NCBI GenBank assembly: GCA_003598175.1
Contig: QZKN01000069.1
Span: 1 to 54,863 of the forward strand
Source: Candidatus Omnitrophota bacterium
Lineage (GTDB): Bacteria; Hinthialibacterota; Hinthialibacteria; Hinthialibacterales; Hinthialibacteraceae
Direction: 5' to 3'
DNA: 54,863 bases
The translations under genes were made by a program, and so were the position numbers. A model generated the notes under the pieces. The model was given only the letters and a program-made list of their open reading frames with translations, was not told the origin of the DNA and searched no databases. This document shows, in pieces, positions 20,655 to 29,034 of the stretch. How positions within the stretch are numbered: position 1 is the first letter of the stretch; every line of letters begins with the position of its first letter.

Positions 20655-23453
20655 ATGAAGTTTCATTTCGTATATCGCAACTGCAACGAACGCGATTTTT
20701 TCTTCCATTTGATGCCGGTGATTATCGCAGGGATAACGGGACTCGCGAGTTTGCCTGTAAATGCAAATGCGCAGGGCGGCTCGGTCGGCGGTGATCATAT
20801 CTATTTTGAGAGCAAGGATTTTTATGGCCTGAAAACCTCCGAGGTTGATTTGCGGTACAATTCCGCAACCAACCAATATGAAGGCAGCGGGCACGTCATG
20901 TTTCCGTATTTTATCAATCCGACCACCTATGGCATGTACCAGTTTGACGGCCACTTTATCTATGACGCCGACAATGATAATTTCACCCAAATTGACGTTG
21001 CAACCAGTGGACTCAACATTCCCATCGGCAACACGGGCGCGGTGCTCGATTCGATCGCGATCCATTACGACATTAACAACGCCAAAACGCTCCTATGCGC
21101 GCCCATGACCATGCAGGTCAGACGTTTTCCCGTTTCCCCTGTATGCTGGGAAGCAACGAATCTTAATTACATGCGTTTCGAGGGAGAAATCGGCGTTACG
21201 GCCGGTCCCACCATGCCAACCTTGGACGGTCGACTCGTTAGCGCCTTTCAGTTGATCGGTCATCTCTCCATGTCCAATACGGATGGATTTACGATTACGG
21301 GTAAACCGTACGTATTCGGGCAGGAAACCGAGGATGAATGCACTGTGAGCTATAATGACGGGCGGCTTGTCCTGGACGCGCATGTGATTTTCGCGCAGGT
21401 CTTTGATTCCCGCGTTCACATGGTTATCGCTTCGGGCGGCATCTCCGGCAGCGCCAAAGGATCGCTGCAAATCCCTAACGTTCCGGTAGTCGGGAATTTT
21501 ACTGTGGGAGAGGTGGAAGTCTCCATCAATAATCACGGATTTTCGGGTAGCGTGGGGATCGCTCCGCTTCCCCGAGAAATTTGTACGCCCGGCGGGTGGC
21601 ATCAGGATTGTACGGACGTGTGCATTCCCTTAATCGGCTGCCACGAAGTCTGCGGACCGCCGTATTATATCCCGGATATCTGTATCCCCAATCCGGCGTA
21701 TTTTACGCTCAATGTCGGTTTTAGTTTTTATGACGGACAATTTTCCTTTCATTTCAAACGAGAACGGGAAAACCGTGACGAAGCATCGTCTCCGTTCCGG
21801 TCCGACGCCGATTATCACTTTATGACCAATTGGTATCTCCTAGCTCAAACACAGGTTTCTCCGCAGGGCGAACCAATAACGAGTCCGGACATTCCCGACG
21901 GATTGCCCGGCGTGATCTTCCACATCGCCTATGCCAATGAAAATGCACAGCAAGTCTCCGCGAAACTCACTCTGCCGGATGGGACGGAATTGATTCTGGC
22001 GGAAGGCTTGTTGCCGAACGGCTACGCTTCCGTGGAAGGATTCACCCTCCATAATCCCAGCGTAAAGGATGCGATATTCTTTCTCAACAATCCGAAAGGC
22101 GGAACGTATGTCGTCACGATCCTCAATCCGGAGGAACTGGGAGATTTCGAAGTAAAAGCGATTGCGCAGAATCACCACCCACACGTGGAAATCGTATCCC
22201 TCGAATCGACGGACGTGGACGGCATGTACCGTATCCGTTGGATCGATCGCGATCACGACGACGATGCCGTCATCGGCTTTTATTTGGATAACAACCGACA
22301 GGGATACGACGGGTATTTCCTGACACAAATCAACGAGGATGAGGAAGAAGACACGCTGCTGCTCGACATCGGTTCCCTGACGATTCGTCCGGGGTATTAC
22401 TACGTCATGCTCAAGATCGAGGACGGCGTCAATGCGCCGCGATTTGCGTATTCGGACGTACCGATTCACGTCGCCAATCCCCGTCATCCCGCGCCGGTCA
22501 CGGAGTTGGCCGTGGATGCGCGCGATGGAGAATTCACGCTCTTCTGGCTGCCGGTCGACGCGCCGAATATCAGTCGGTATCAAATCCTGGCAACGAATGA
22601 ATGGGCATTGGAAGATTTTACGCCGCTGTTGAGCGTGCCGGCCTCCGTGAATTCGTTCACGTTCAGCGGCGTGAGGAACGGATTGCCGTTGTTACTCACC
22701 GTCGTCGCCATCGACGAGGACGGGCTTTCGTCCGAACCGGCGACGACGCTGCGGGTGGTGACTCGCGCCGAGAAAGGACGGTCGCATCCGGTGATCGTGT
22801 CCCTGCCCGATACGGATGCCCTGGCGGGTCGTCTATATTACTATTACCCTCAATTTTTCGACGCGGATCTCCACCATTTTCAAGAACTGCTTCCGGCGGG
22901 AGAAAGCGAATTCGTGTACGATTACCGCTGGGATCTATTGGAAGGTCCGGAAGGAATGGAGATCCAGGATAGCGGCTTGCTCCTCTGGACGCCGCGCGAG
23001 GATCAGGTGGGAACGCATCGCGTGGCGATCAAATTGACGGATGCCTACGCGGTGGGCGGAGGCGAATCCGAGCCGGACAGCGTGATTCAAGAATTTTTCG
23101 TCCACGTTCAGCCCGGGCATTTCACCGCGGGAGCGGAGGAGCATCCGTACGTCTTTTTGACGCATCCGGCGGTCACGGCAATGGAAGGAACGACGTACCG
23201 ATACAAACCGCGAGTCTGGGCCGACGAAGAGTCGGTGAGAATCGAACTGGTGTACGGGCCGGAGGGAATGACGGTCGCCGACGATCATATCCTGCAATGG
23301 AACGTTCCGAAAAACGCCAACGGTTCACTGGTGCGGATTTTCGCGATTATCCATGATGAATACGTGATCGAACAGGATTTCTATTTGCATACGGTCACCC
23401 AGGCGAATACGATGGGTCCTTCAAAAACAAATGGGTGGGAAACGTTGAAATAA
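20655..23453 (+). CDS. Large secreted protein with Fn3-like and putative-Ig domains
   Basis: 932 residues; ATG at 20655 behind AAAGGAG. A signal peptide (about 17-40, ending ANA) precedes a beta-rich N-terminal half of unknown family. It contains a cysteine cluster near residues 310-350 (CTPGGWHQDC, DVCIPLIGCHEVCG, PDIC). Then follow a pre-peptidase-like beta domain (about 405-520), a fibronectin-III-like domain (PVTELAVDARDGEFTLFWLP onward, about 610-700) and two putative Ig/cadherin-like modules (about 710-820 and 825-925; LLLWTPREDQVG and ILQWNVPKNANG are typical). No anchor or sorting tail is seen. The role is probably surface binding; no enzyme motif is visible. It stands alone in a plus-strand transcription unit. 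Confidence 0.75.
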   Translation: MKFHFVYRNCNERDFFFHLMPVIIAGITGLASLPVNANAQGGSVGGDHIYFESKDFYGLKTSEVDLRYNSATNQYEGSGHVMFPYFINPTTYGMYQFDGHFIYDADNDNFTQIDVATSGLNIPIGNTGAVLDSIAIHYDINNAKTLLCAPMTMQVRRFPVSPVCWEATNLNYMRFEGEIGVTAGPTMPTLDGRLVSAFQLIGHLSMSNTDGFTITGKPYVFGQETEDECTVSYNDGRLVLDAHVIFAQVFDSRVHMVIASGGISGSAKGSLQIPNVPVVGNFTVGEVEVSINNHGFSGSVGIAPLPREICTPGGWHQDCTDVCIPLIGCHEVCGPPYYIPDICIPNPAYFTLNVGFSFYDGQFSFHFKRERENRDEASSPFRSDADYHFMTNWYLLAQTQVSPQGEPITSPDIPDGLPGVIFHIAYANENAQQVSAKLTLPDGTELILAEGLLPNGYASVEGFTLHNPSVKDAIFFLNNPKGGTYVVTILNPEELGDFEVKAIAQNHHPHVEIVSLESTDVDGMYRIRWIDRDHDDDAVIGFYLDNNRQGYDGYFLTQINEDEEEDTLLLDIGSLTIRPGYYYVMLKIEDGVNAPRFAYSDVPIHVANPRHPAPVTELAVDARDGEFTLFWLPVDAPNISRYQILATNEWALEDFTPLLSVPASVNSFTFSGVRNGLPLLLTVVAIDEDGLSSEPATTLRVVTRAEKGRSHPVIVSLPDTDALAGRLYYYYPQFFDADLHHFQELLPAGESEFVYDYRWDLLEGPEGMEIQDSGLLLWTPREDQVGTHRVAIKLTDAYAVGGGESEPDSVIQEFFVHVQPGHFTAGAEEHPYVFLTHPAVTAMEGTTYRYKPRVWADEESVRIELVYGPEGMTVADDHILQWNVPKNANGSLVRIFAIIHDEYVIEQDFYLHTVTQANTMGPSKTNGWETLK

Positions 23454-23619
23454 AGACGATCGGATAAATCAATTCATATGGTTGAAACAATCGGAAAGAG
23501 AAAATTCTATGAACATATCATCTCAACAAAGAAATAGAAAGCGCTGAAAATAGTGTTTTTTTGAATCTCTATTCTTCTGATTTTTCATTAATCATCCCAA
23601 ACAAAAGCGACAGACGCGT

Positions 23620-24042
23620 TCACCGACAAATTCCTTTTTCGTAAGATTTGATCAACGTTGAAATAAGTTTATCCACGCTGCAATTCTCCCGCCGCGCCAG
23701 ATGATTCAGCTTCTTGAAGTTCACGGCGGATATGTTTTTGTCGAGCGGGACCGTTTTTCCGTCGTTCCATTGCAGAACCATTCGATCATTCAACAGGAAC
23801 CTATCCGGGTAATCTTTGGCGGCCTTTTTCTTTGTTTGTTTCCAGGCTTCGTCGATGTCGCGAGTGGGAGACATCTCTCCCAACAGACCCAAACGAGCAA
23901 CGACTGCCTCTTTTAGGTTGGACGAGCCGGGCGGTAACTGAATGAGGATTTCCAACATCCCTTGCGCGAGTTTCGTTTTTGATGATCCGACTTTCATACC
24001 GGCTCTTCTCATATCCGCAAAATCTTTTCTACCTAACAACAC
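23620..24042 (-). CDS. Small protein of unknown function, GTG start
   Basis: 140 residues. The GTG at 24042 is preceded by a near-perfect ribosome binding site (AAAGGAGG, 8 bases upstream), so this is very likely a real gene. The sequence is basic and soluble. The C-terminal third (NFKKLNHLARRENCSVDKLI) resembles a helix-turn-helix or ribbon-helix-helix arrangement, but I cannot assign a family. It lies 87 bp downstream of murD2 on the same strand and could be the distal gene of that operon or independent. Confidence 0.65.
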   Translation of the reverse strand: MLLGRKDFADMRRAGMKVGSSKTKLAQGMLEILIQLPPGSSNLKEAVVARLGLLGEMSPTRDIDEAWKQTKKKAAKDYPDRFLLNDRMVLQWNDGKTVPLDKNISAVNFKKLNHLARRENCSVDKLISTLIKSYEKGICR

Positions 24043-24129
24043 GATCGTTTCCTCCTTTGTGGTTATTACGTGAGTATATCATGGAAGAAATATTATGGAA
24101 CCGAATGAAATGCAGTCAAGAATCTATTC

Positions 24130-25575
24130 CTACTTGTTCATCGGATTTTGAATCATCTCATCCACTTCTCCCGATTCCCCGATTTCCTTGACGTACTGCT
24201 TATAATATCTTCCTCTTTCCTTAAAATTTTTAAAAAATTCATAACTTGACGCCGCCGGTGAGAGCAGACAGATCTCGCCGGGCGCGGTGTGTTCATAAGC
24301 GAACGACACGGCTTCGCGCATGGTTGTCGTTTCCAAACAGCGCGTCGTTTCCACAATCGCGGGATTTGCCTTTTTCATCAAATTCCAGATTTTGGGGCCG
24401 GTCGATGGAAACAGAATCACGTTTTTCAGGGATTTTGCGGCGAGAAACTCGCCCAATTCCGTGTAATCGACGCCGCGATCGTGGCCGCCGAGAATGATCG
24501 TTTTCACGTTTTCACCCAACGCATTCATCGCGGCCATCGTACATTGCGGAACGGTGGAGATGGAATCGTTATAAAACAGGACGCCGCGATACACGCCGAC
24601 CGGTTCGATTCGATGTTCCAGCGGCGTGAACGTTCGCAGCGCCTCACGAATCACATCGCTGGAAACGTTTACAATTCGAGCGGTGGACACGGCGGCAAGC
24701 GCATTGTATAAATTGAAGGAACCGATCAATGGAACGTCGCCGGTAGATGCAATAACATTCTCACGATCGGCATCCACCCATTCCACAATGGCATCGCCGG
24801 CAATGGAATATCCCGGAAAATGCTTCGATTGCAAGGAAAAGGAAATCTTGTGCGCCCGACATACATTGTGAATCTTTTGCGACAACTGCGGACAATCCTG
24901 GTTGTAAATCAGAAAATCATTTTCGCATTGAAAGCGAATCAGATTGAGTTTGGCGTCGGCATAGGCGGAAAAACCGCCGTGATAATCGAGATGCTCGGGC
25001 ATGATGTTCAGCAGCACGGAAATATGCGGCCCTTTTTGTAACGTTTCAAGTTGATAACTGGACAGTTCATAGACGTAAATGGAGTCCGGTTGGTCGTCGC
25101 GCAAACAATCCAAAGCGGAAATCCCGATATTCCCAATCAACCGCACATTTTTGTTCGCGCGCTTTAAAATCGTGAAAATAAGCGAAGAGGTTGTGCTTTT
25201 GCCTTTGGTGCCGGAAACGCCGATAATCGTTCCCCGGCAATAGTCAAAAAAAAGGGTGGTGTGTGAGAGGAGTACATGTGTTTCCCGCAGAACGTTTCGT
25301 TCCCGCAATACATTGATGGAAATGCCTGCCGATTTGACGATCACATCATAGTTTGCGACAGAGGATAAATAGGATTCACCGCAATGTACGTTCACATGCG
25401 GATGGGCGTCCACCAACGCCCGCAAATCGGGTTGCAGCCGATCAAAAGGCAACCGGTCCGCAATGCCGATGGTTTTTCCCGGAAACGTGGATAACAGAAA
25501 GCGCAGAGTGCCGCATCCTTCTATCCCCATTCCCAACACCACAATCGAATGCCCCGCAAGTTCGTCGATTTTCAT
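24130..25575 (-). CDS. murD2: UDP-N-acetylmuramoyl-L-alanine-L-glutamate ligase, MurD2 type
   Basis: A 481-residue Mur ligase. The N-terminal Rossmann domain (VVLGMGIEGCGTLRFLL) binds the UDP sugar. The central ATPase has the P-loop GVSGTKGKSTT with Lys where classical MurD has Asn. HDRGVDY and the C-terminal LLSPAAASSYEFFKNFKER correspond to the MurD amino-acid-binding domain. It would ligate glutamate to UDP-MurNAc-L-Ala. The adjacent murL gene (4 bp ATGA overlap) indicates that, as in Xanthomonas, L-Glu is added and epimerised afterwards. L-Glu specificity is inferred from context and not from residues I can prove. An ordinary MurD is the alternative; whether another murD exists elsewhere is unknown. 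Confidence 0.85.
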   Translation of the reverse strand: MKIDELAGHSIVVLGMGIEGCGTLRFLLSTFPGKTIGIADRLPFDRLQPDLRALVDAHPHVNVHCGESYLSSVANYDVIVKSAGISINVLRERNVLRETHVLLSHTTLFFDYCRGTIIGVSGTKGKSTTSSLIFTILKRANKNVRLIGNIGISALDCLRDDQPDSIYVYELSSYQLETLQKGPHISVLLNIMPEHLDYHGGFSAYADAKLNLIRFQCENDFLIYNQDCPQLSQKIHNVCRAHKISFSLQSKHFPGYSIAGDAIVEWVDADRENVIASTGDVPLIGSFNLYNALAAVSTARIVNVSSDVIREALRTFTPLEHRIEPVGVYRGVLFYNDSISTVPQCTMAAMNALGENVKTIILGGHDRGVDYTELGEFLAAKSLKNVILFPSTGPKIWNLMKKANPAIVETTRCLETTTMREAVSFAYEHTAPGEICLLSPAASSYEFFKNFKERGRYYKQYVKEIGESGEVDEMIQNPMNK

Positions 25576-26999
25576 CGTTCATCATCCATCAATCGCGCGA
25601 TTTGATTGTGCATCGTTTCCATGACCCGGCGTTTCAGGAACACCGCCCATTCTGTCGGCAGAAGGTGTTCCTCGTTCCATGAAAACAGGATGGATTCGAG
25701 ATCCGAGGTGGATACCGGATATTTTGCCAGCAATTCACGTTCCGCGTACTGCAACAAAGGCGGTAAGGGAGTCCGTTCGCAACGATGTTTGGAAACGGCG
25801 AGATGCAGTGCAACCGACATTTCCTCTTTCGTGGCGATGCATTCGAACGGCCGATGGCCCTTTTCTCCCATAATCTGCAACAAAATTTCAACATTGGCCC
25901 TGTCATCCGAAACATGGCCGCCGAAAATCTCCGTCATCTCGCTGGATGTGAGAAACGGGTAAAACAACGTATAGACGGCGATGCACTTCGCGCAGCGCAG
26001 GCACCATGCATCCTGTTTTTGTTGCTTGTTGCAGCTGCGAAAATGGCGAAGCAAATGCGTATGGTTGGAAAAACAGCCGACGACCTGAATTTCACGCAAC
26101 GGACGCAGCAAACTGAAATATTCGACGTTGGAAATCAGATGGGAGCGAACGTAGCGGTTGAAGAGATGTTCAAACGGGTACGATTTGGAATATTGATGAT
26201 TGATATCCTTGTCGAGATAGCGCACATACGGCGTATTGCAACCGGCTTCGTTGGATGCGATGGCGAAATCATATCCGAACGCGGCGCAGCCAATAATCCC
26301 TAGCATCCCCAACAGCGCCGAAAACGGAGTATGGCCGTTTAAATACCCCATTTCGTTGAGTTGAAGAAGTTGCGGGCAGATTTCACGGCGAATCACGATG
26401 GGAGAACGGCATCCGGCCAGTTCGGCGATCCGCCGGGCGGATTCTGTCGGATTCAAAATCATGGCGTTGAAGTTCACGCCCAGTTCGTTCAGGATTCCGG
26501 CGCTCAATGCGGAATCTTTTCCGCCGCTGATCATAAGCAGCGGCCGCCGGGAAAGCGGTTCGCGATGAAATGCCTCAAAAGCCGTATCACTCCCGCTTGA
26601 TGCGGTTCGCAAATGCATCAAATCGGGATCCTTGAAATCGATTTGATTCATAAAAAAATACTCGCCCATCCCGCCGTAGAACAACTCGCGGAAGAACGTA
26701 GACGTTTGCGGGGGAAACGGCGTCGGTTTGATGAGGATTTCCGGCGAACAGGCGGCTTTCCAATAGCTTAGCAACTCGATGAGGCCGAGATGGAAGATCA
26801 GGCGATCGAGAATGGCCGGCGAAGGCAAACAAAAAGACTCGGAATCCGCGACCATCTCGATTCGAGGATGAAAATGAATGTCCGGTTCCAGTACGAAGTG
26901 AAAAGAAATCGACAGTTTTCCCTCCTCTCGCTTCCACGAAAAATTTTCATAGGTGAAGCGGGGATGGTTTTTACGCAACATCTGAAAAATCGGCGTCAT
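25572..26999 (-). CDS. murL: UDP-MurNAc-L-Ala-L-Glu epimerase MurL
   Basis: 475 residues. The diagnostic features are a nucleotide-binding SGGKDS motif at 158-163 (adenine nucleotide alpha-hydrolase-like fold), IASNEAGCN near 247-255 and CLRCAKC at 333-339. MurL converts the terminal L-Glu of UDP-MurNAc-L-Ala-L-Glu to D-Glu in an ATP-dependent reaction, replacing glutamate racemase MurI. The gene overlaps both neighbours by 4 bp (ATGA), placing it in one translationally coupled operon with murD2 downstream and a DUF4392 gene upstream. A thiouridylase or asparagine-synthetase-like role is less likely given the murD2 partner. Sequence recognition is from memory of the family and not from a search. 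Confidence 0.85.
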   Translation of the reverse strand: MTPIFQMLRKNHPRFTYENFSWKREEGKLSISFHFVLEPDIHFHPRIEMVADSESFCLPSPAILDRLIFHLGLIELLSYWKAACSPEILIKPTPFPPQTSTFFRELFYGGMGEYFFMNQIDFKDPDLMHLRTASSGSDTAFEAFHREPLSRRPLLMISGGKDSALSAGILNELGVNFNAMILNPTESARRIAELAGCRSPIVIRREICPQLLQLNEMGYLNGHTPFSALLGMLGIIGCAAFGYDFAIASNEAGCNTPYVRYLDKDINHQYSKSYPFEHLFNRYVRSHLISNVEYFSLLRPLREIQVVGCFSNHTHLLRHFRSCNKQQKQDAWCLRCAKCIAVYTLFYPFLTSSEMTEIFGGHVSDDRANVEILLQIMGEKGHRPFECIATKEEMSVALHLAVSKHRCERTPLPPLLQYAERELLAKYPVSTSDLESILFSWNEEHLLPTEWAVFLKRRVMETMHNQIARLMDDER

Positions 27000-27868
27000 T
27001 GGATTCCCTTATGCCTCGAGTTTGCAATGCAGATCGATTTCAATGAATTTACAATTTCCCTTTCCCTATGAATATCAAATCCATCGACAGACAGAGAGGG
27101 GATTTCCTTCACGCCATCGACGGCGCCCATCGCAACGATGGATTGCAGGAAATTGCATACCATCTCAATGTCCGGCAAAAGAGAAATGTCGGTGATCGTT
27201 TCGAGGGAGGCGATCAAACCATACGCGCCCCAATTTGACGTCGTTGCGATGATGGTAAAATCCGTTTCAACGACAGACGGGATGATGCACAGATTTGATT
27301 CGATCACCCGCGCAAATTTCCCCATGCCGATTTCGTTGCCGCCGTCGCCGACGCCGATGGTCACGACCTCATCCGCGAGCAGAAAAAAACGATCGAGAGG
27401 AGCGGTGAACGGCGTAATATCGTTTCCTCGCATGTTGTAGTATCGCCCGTCTGTCGCCCGTCCGCAACGTTCGACGGCGATTAGGCAAACCGGTCGGTAT
27501 TGGTTAAGTAGATGATCATATTGATCATCCGCCGGCTTTTTCGCAATGGGCAGTTCGATTGTCTCGATGGGCGGCACCCGTTTGAAATAATCCTTGCAGT
27601 AGCGATCGGTGATCACAATCGGTTCATAATTCAACGTTTGCAGAGCGCGAGCCAGAAAATAGGCGCCCGGCGGTCCATCCGTTTCCGCCGTTCCGTTCAC
27701 ATAAAAACCGGTGACGATAAAAACCGCGCCTCGATTGCAGCCAAGCAGATGATCGGCTGCTTGCCGGCAAAAATGGGCGGGCAGATGGGATCGCAGAGTT
27801 TCCATCCCTCTGTTCGAATGTCGAAGAATCACATTTTCGATTGTGGTGATCCGTTTTTCTTTCATCAT
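26996..27868 (-). CDS. DUF4392 protein, D-glutamate cyclase-like
   Basis: 290 residues with the hallmarks of the DUF4392 / D-glutamate cyclase C-terminal domain: TGF at 53-55 followed by ETDGPPGAYFLARAL (62-76), AVERCGRATDGRYYNMRG and the glycine-rich GVGDGGNEIGMG at 172-183. The animal enzyme DGLUCY with this domain converts D-glutamate to 5-oxo-D-proline. Here it heads the operon and overlaps murL by 4 bp (ATGA). An enzyme that removes free D-Glu fits beside MurD2/MurL, which can neither make nor reuse the free amino acid. Activity is inferred from family and context; an alternative is another reaction on the glutamyl precursor. MMKEK gives two possible starts one codon apart. Confidence 0.8.
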   Translation of the reverse strand: MMKEKRITTIENVILRHSNRGMETLRSHLPAHFCRQAADHLLGCNRGAVFIVTGFYVNGTAETDGPPGAYFLARALQTLNYEPIVITDRYCKDYFKRVPPIETIELPIAKKPADDQYDHLLNQYRPVCLIAVERCGRATDGRYYNMRGNDITPFTAPLDRFFLLADEVVTIGVGDGGNEIGMGKFARVIESNLCIIPSVVETDFTIIATTSNWGAYGLIASLETITDISLLPDIEMVCNFLQSIVAMGAVDGVKEIPSLSVDGFDIHREREIVNSLKSICIANSRHKGIQ

Positions 27869-28131
27869 GTGCGTTTAATACACTTTCATTGAACTCTACC
27901 ATCTTAAACGCAAAGACTCGGCAAGGAGAGACCGGAATTCCAACCGACGGGAGCCTATCCATTCGATCAGGATAGGACAAACAGTAAGCCGCCGATTTCG
28001 GGTAAACACAGAAATGCAAGTGGAAGAGAAACGCGGATCGGAAATTTGGGGAGCCTCGAATACGGTAAATCAAAAAAACACGGGTGTTCAGTAGCGCCGT
28101 CATCCAACCAATCGGTAAACCAAGAGGCATT

Positions 28132-28902
28132 TTAACGATTGGTGCTATTGGGAGTGCGCGCCACGCGTTTGCGCGAGCTGTTGTACCCCCCTCTGCTCGG
28201 CCCTTTTCCCGGCCCGCTTCGTGGAGGTCGCCCCGAACCTCCCCCGCCGCCGCCGCGACGAGGCTGGCGTCTTCGGGAAGGATCCGATCGTTCCGCCGAT
28301 GCAATCACAACCCGTTTTCGCGCTCCCTCGCCGATACTGAAGGTCGTGACCGCGGTATTTTCCTTGAGCGTCATATGAATAATTCTACGTTCGGGAGCGG
28401 TGAGCGGTTCCGTGCGCACATCTCGCTTGGTCCGTATGACCTGCTCGGCCAATCGTTCCGCCAAACGTTGCAAATCGTCTTCCCGCCGGTCACGGTAATT
28501 GTCAATGTCGATGATGACCTTTCGCCAATCCTCTCGATCTTCATTCAAATAACGGGCGACCAGGTATTGGAGGGAATCCAATGTCTGTCCCCGATGCCCG
28601 ATCAAAGGAGCGGCTTCCTCGCCCAAAACCACCACCAGCGACGAATCTTCCTCGCGCACTTCCATTTTTGTATCGATATTCATGTAAGCCAGAATATTCC
28701 GCAAAAAAACGATCGTTCGTATACGATCATCCTGCCGAAGGATGGCTTTCACCTGCGCCGGACGTTTGCCAATACCCAAAAATCCTTTTTTTCCGACATC
28801 CAGAGGATAGATTTCGACTTCTTCCCGTTCCGCCGATAAATGTTTCAGTGCATCCTGCACTGCCTCGTCCATTGTAATTCCTGAACCAATCGCTTCTTTC
28901 AT
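28132..28902 (-). CDS. jag: Jag/KhpB RNA-binding protein (Jag_N, KH, R3H)
   Basis: 256 residues. The order is a Jag_N domain (about 1-52, with GKKGFLGIGKRPAQVKAIL), a KH domain (about 60-140, with GEEAAPLIGHRGQTLDSLQYL) and an R3H domain (about 145-205, ending FSIGEGARKRVVIA). A Gly/Arg/Pro-rich tail (RRGGGGGGSGRPPRSG) follows. Jag proteins bind RNA and lie beside yidC in most bacteria. The gene is last of the rpmH-rnpA-yidD-yidC-jag series on the minus strand. The ATG follows GAGGTG. The disordered RGG-like tail is longer than in the common Firmicute form. Confidence 0.93.
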   Translation of the reverse strand: MKEAIGSGITMDEAVQDALKHLSAEREEVEIYPLDVGKKGFLGIGKRPAQVKAILRQDDRIRTIVFLRNILAYMNIDTKMEVREEDSSLVVVLGEEAAPLIGHRGQTLDSLQYLVARYLNEDREDWRKVIIDIDNYRDRREDDLQRLAERLAEQVIRTKRDVRTEPLTAPERRIIHMTLKENTAVTTFSIGEGARKRVVIASAERSDPSRRRQPRRGGGGGGSGRPPRSGPGKGPSRGGYNSSRKRVARTPNSTNR

Positions 28903-29034
28903 GATTGCACCTCATTGTATTCCGAAGAAAAATGTACCCGGAAACCGCCGTCCCTCGATTACAAGTCCGTTTCACACCGATCAACGTGAACGAATCGACA
29001 AAAGTATGAGTTGGACATGTTCGCTCCCTTTAAA

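Noticed and set aside
23669..23677. TTATCCACG, close to a DnaA box
   Set aside because: Single copy inside a coding region, with no cluster, AT-rich element or dnaA nearby.
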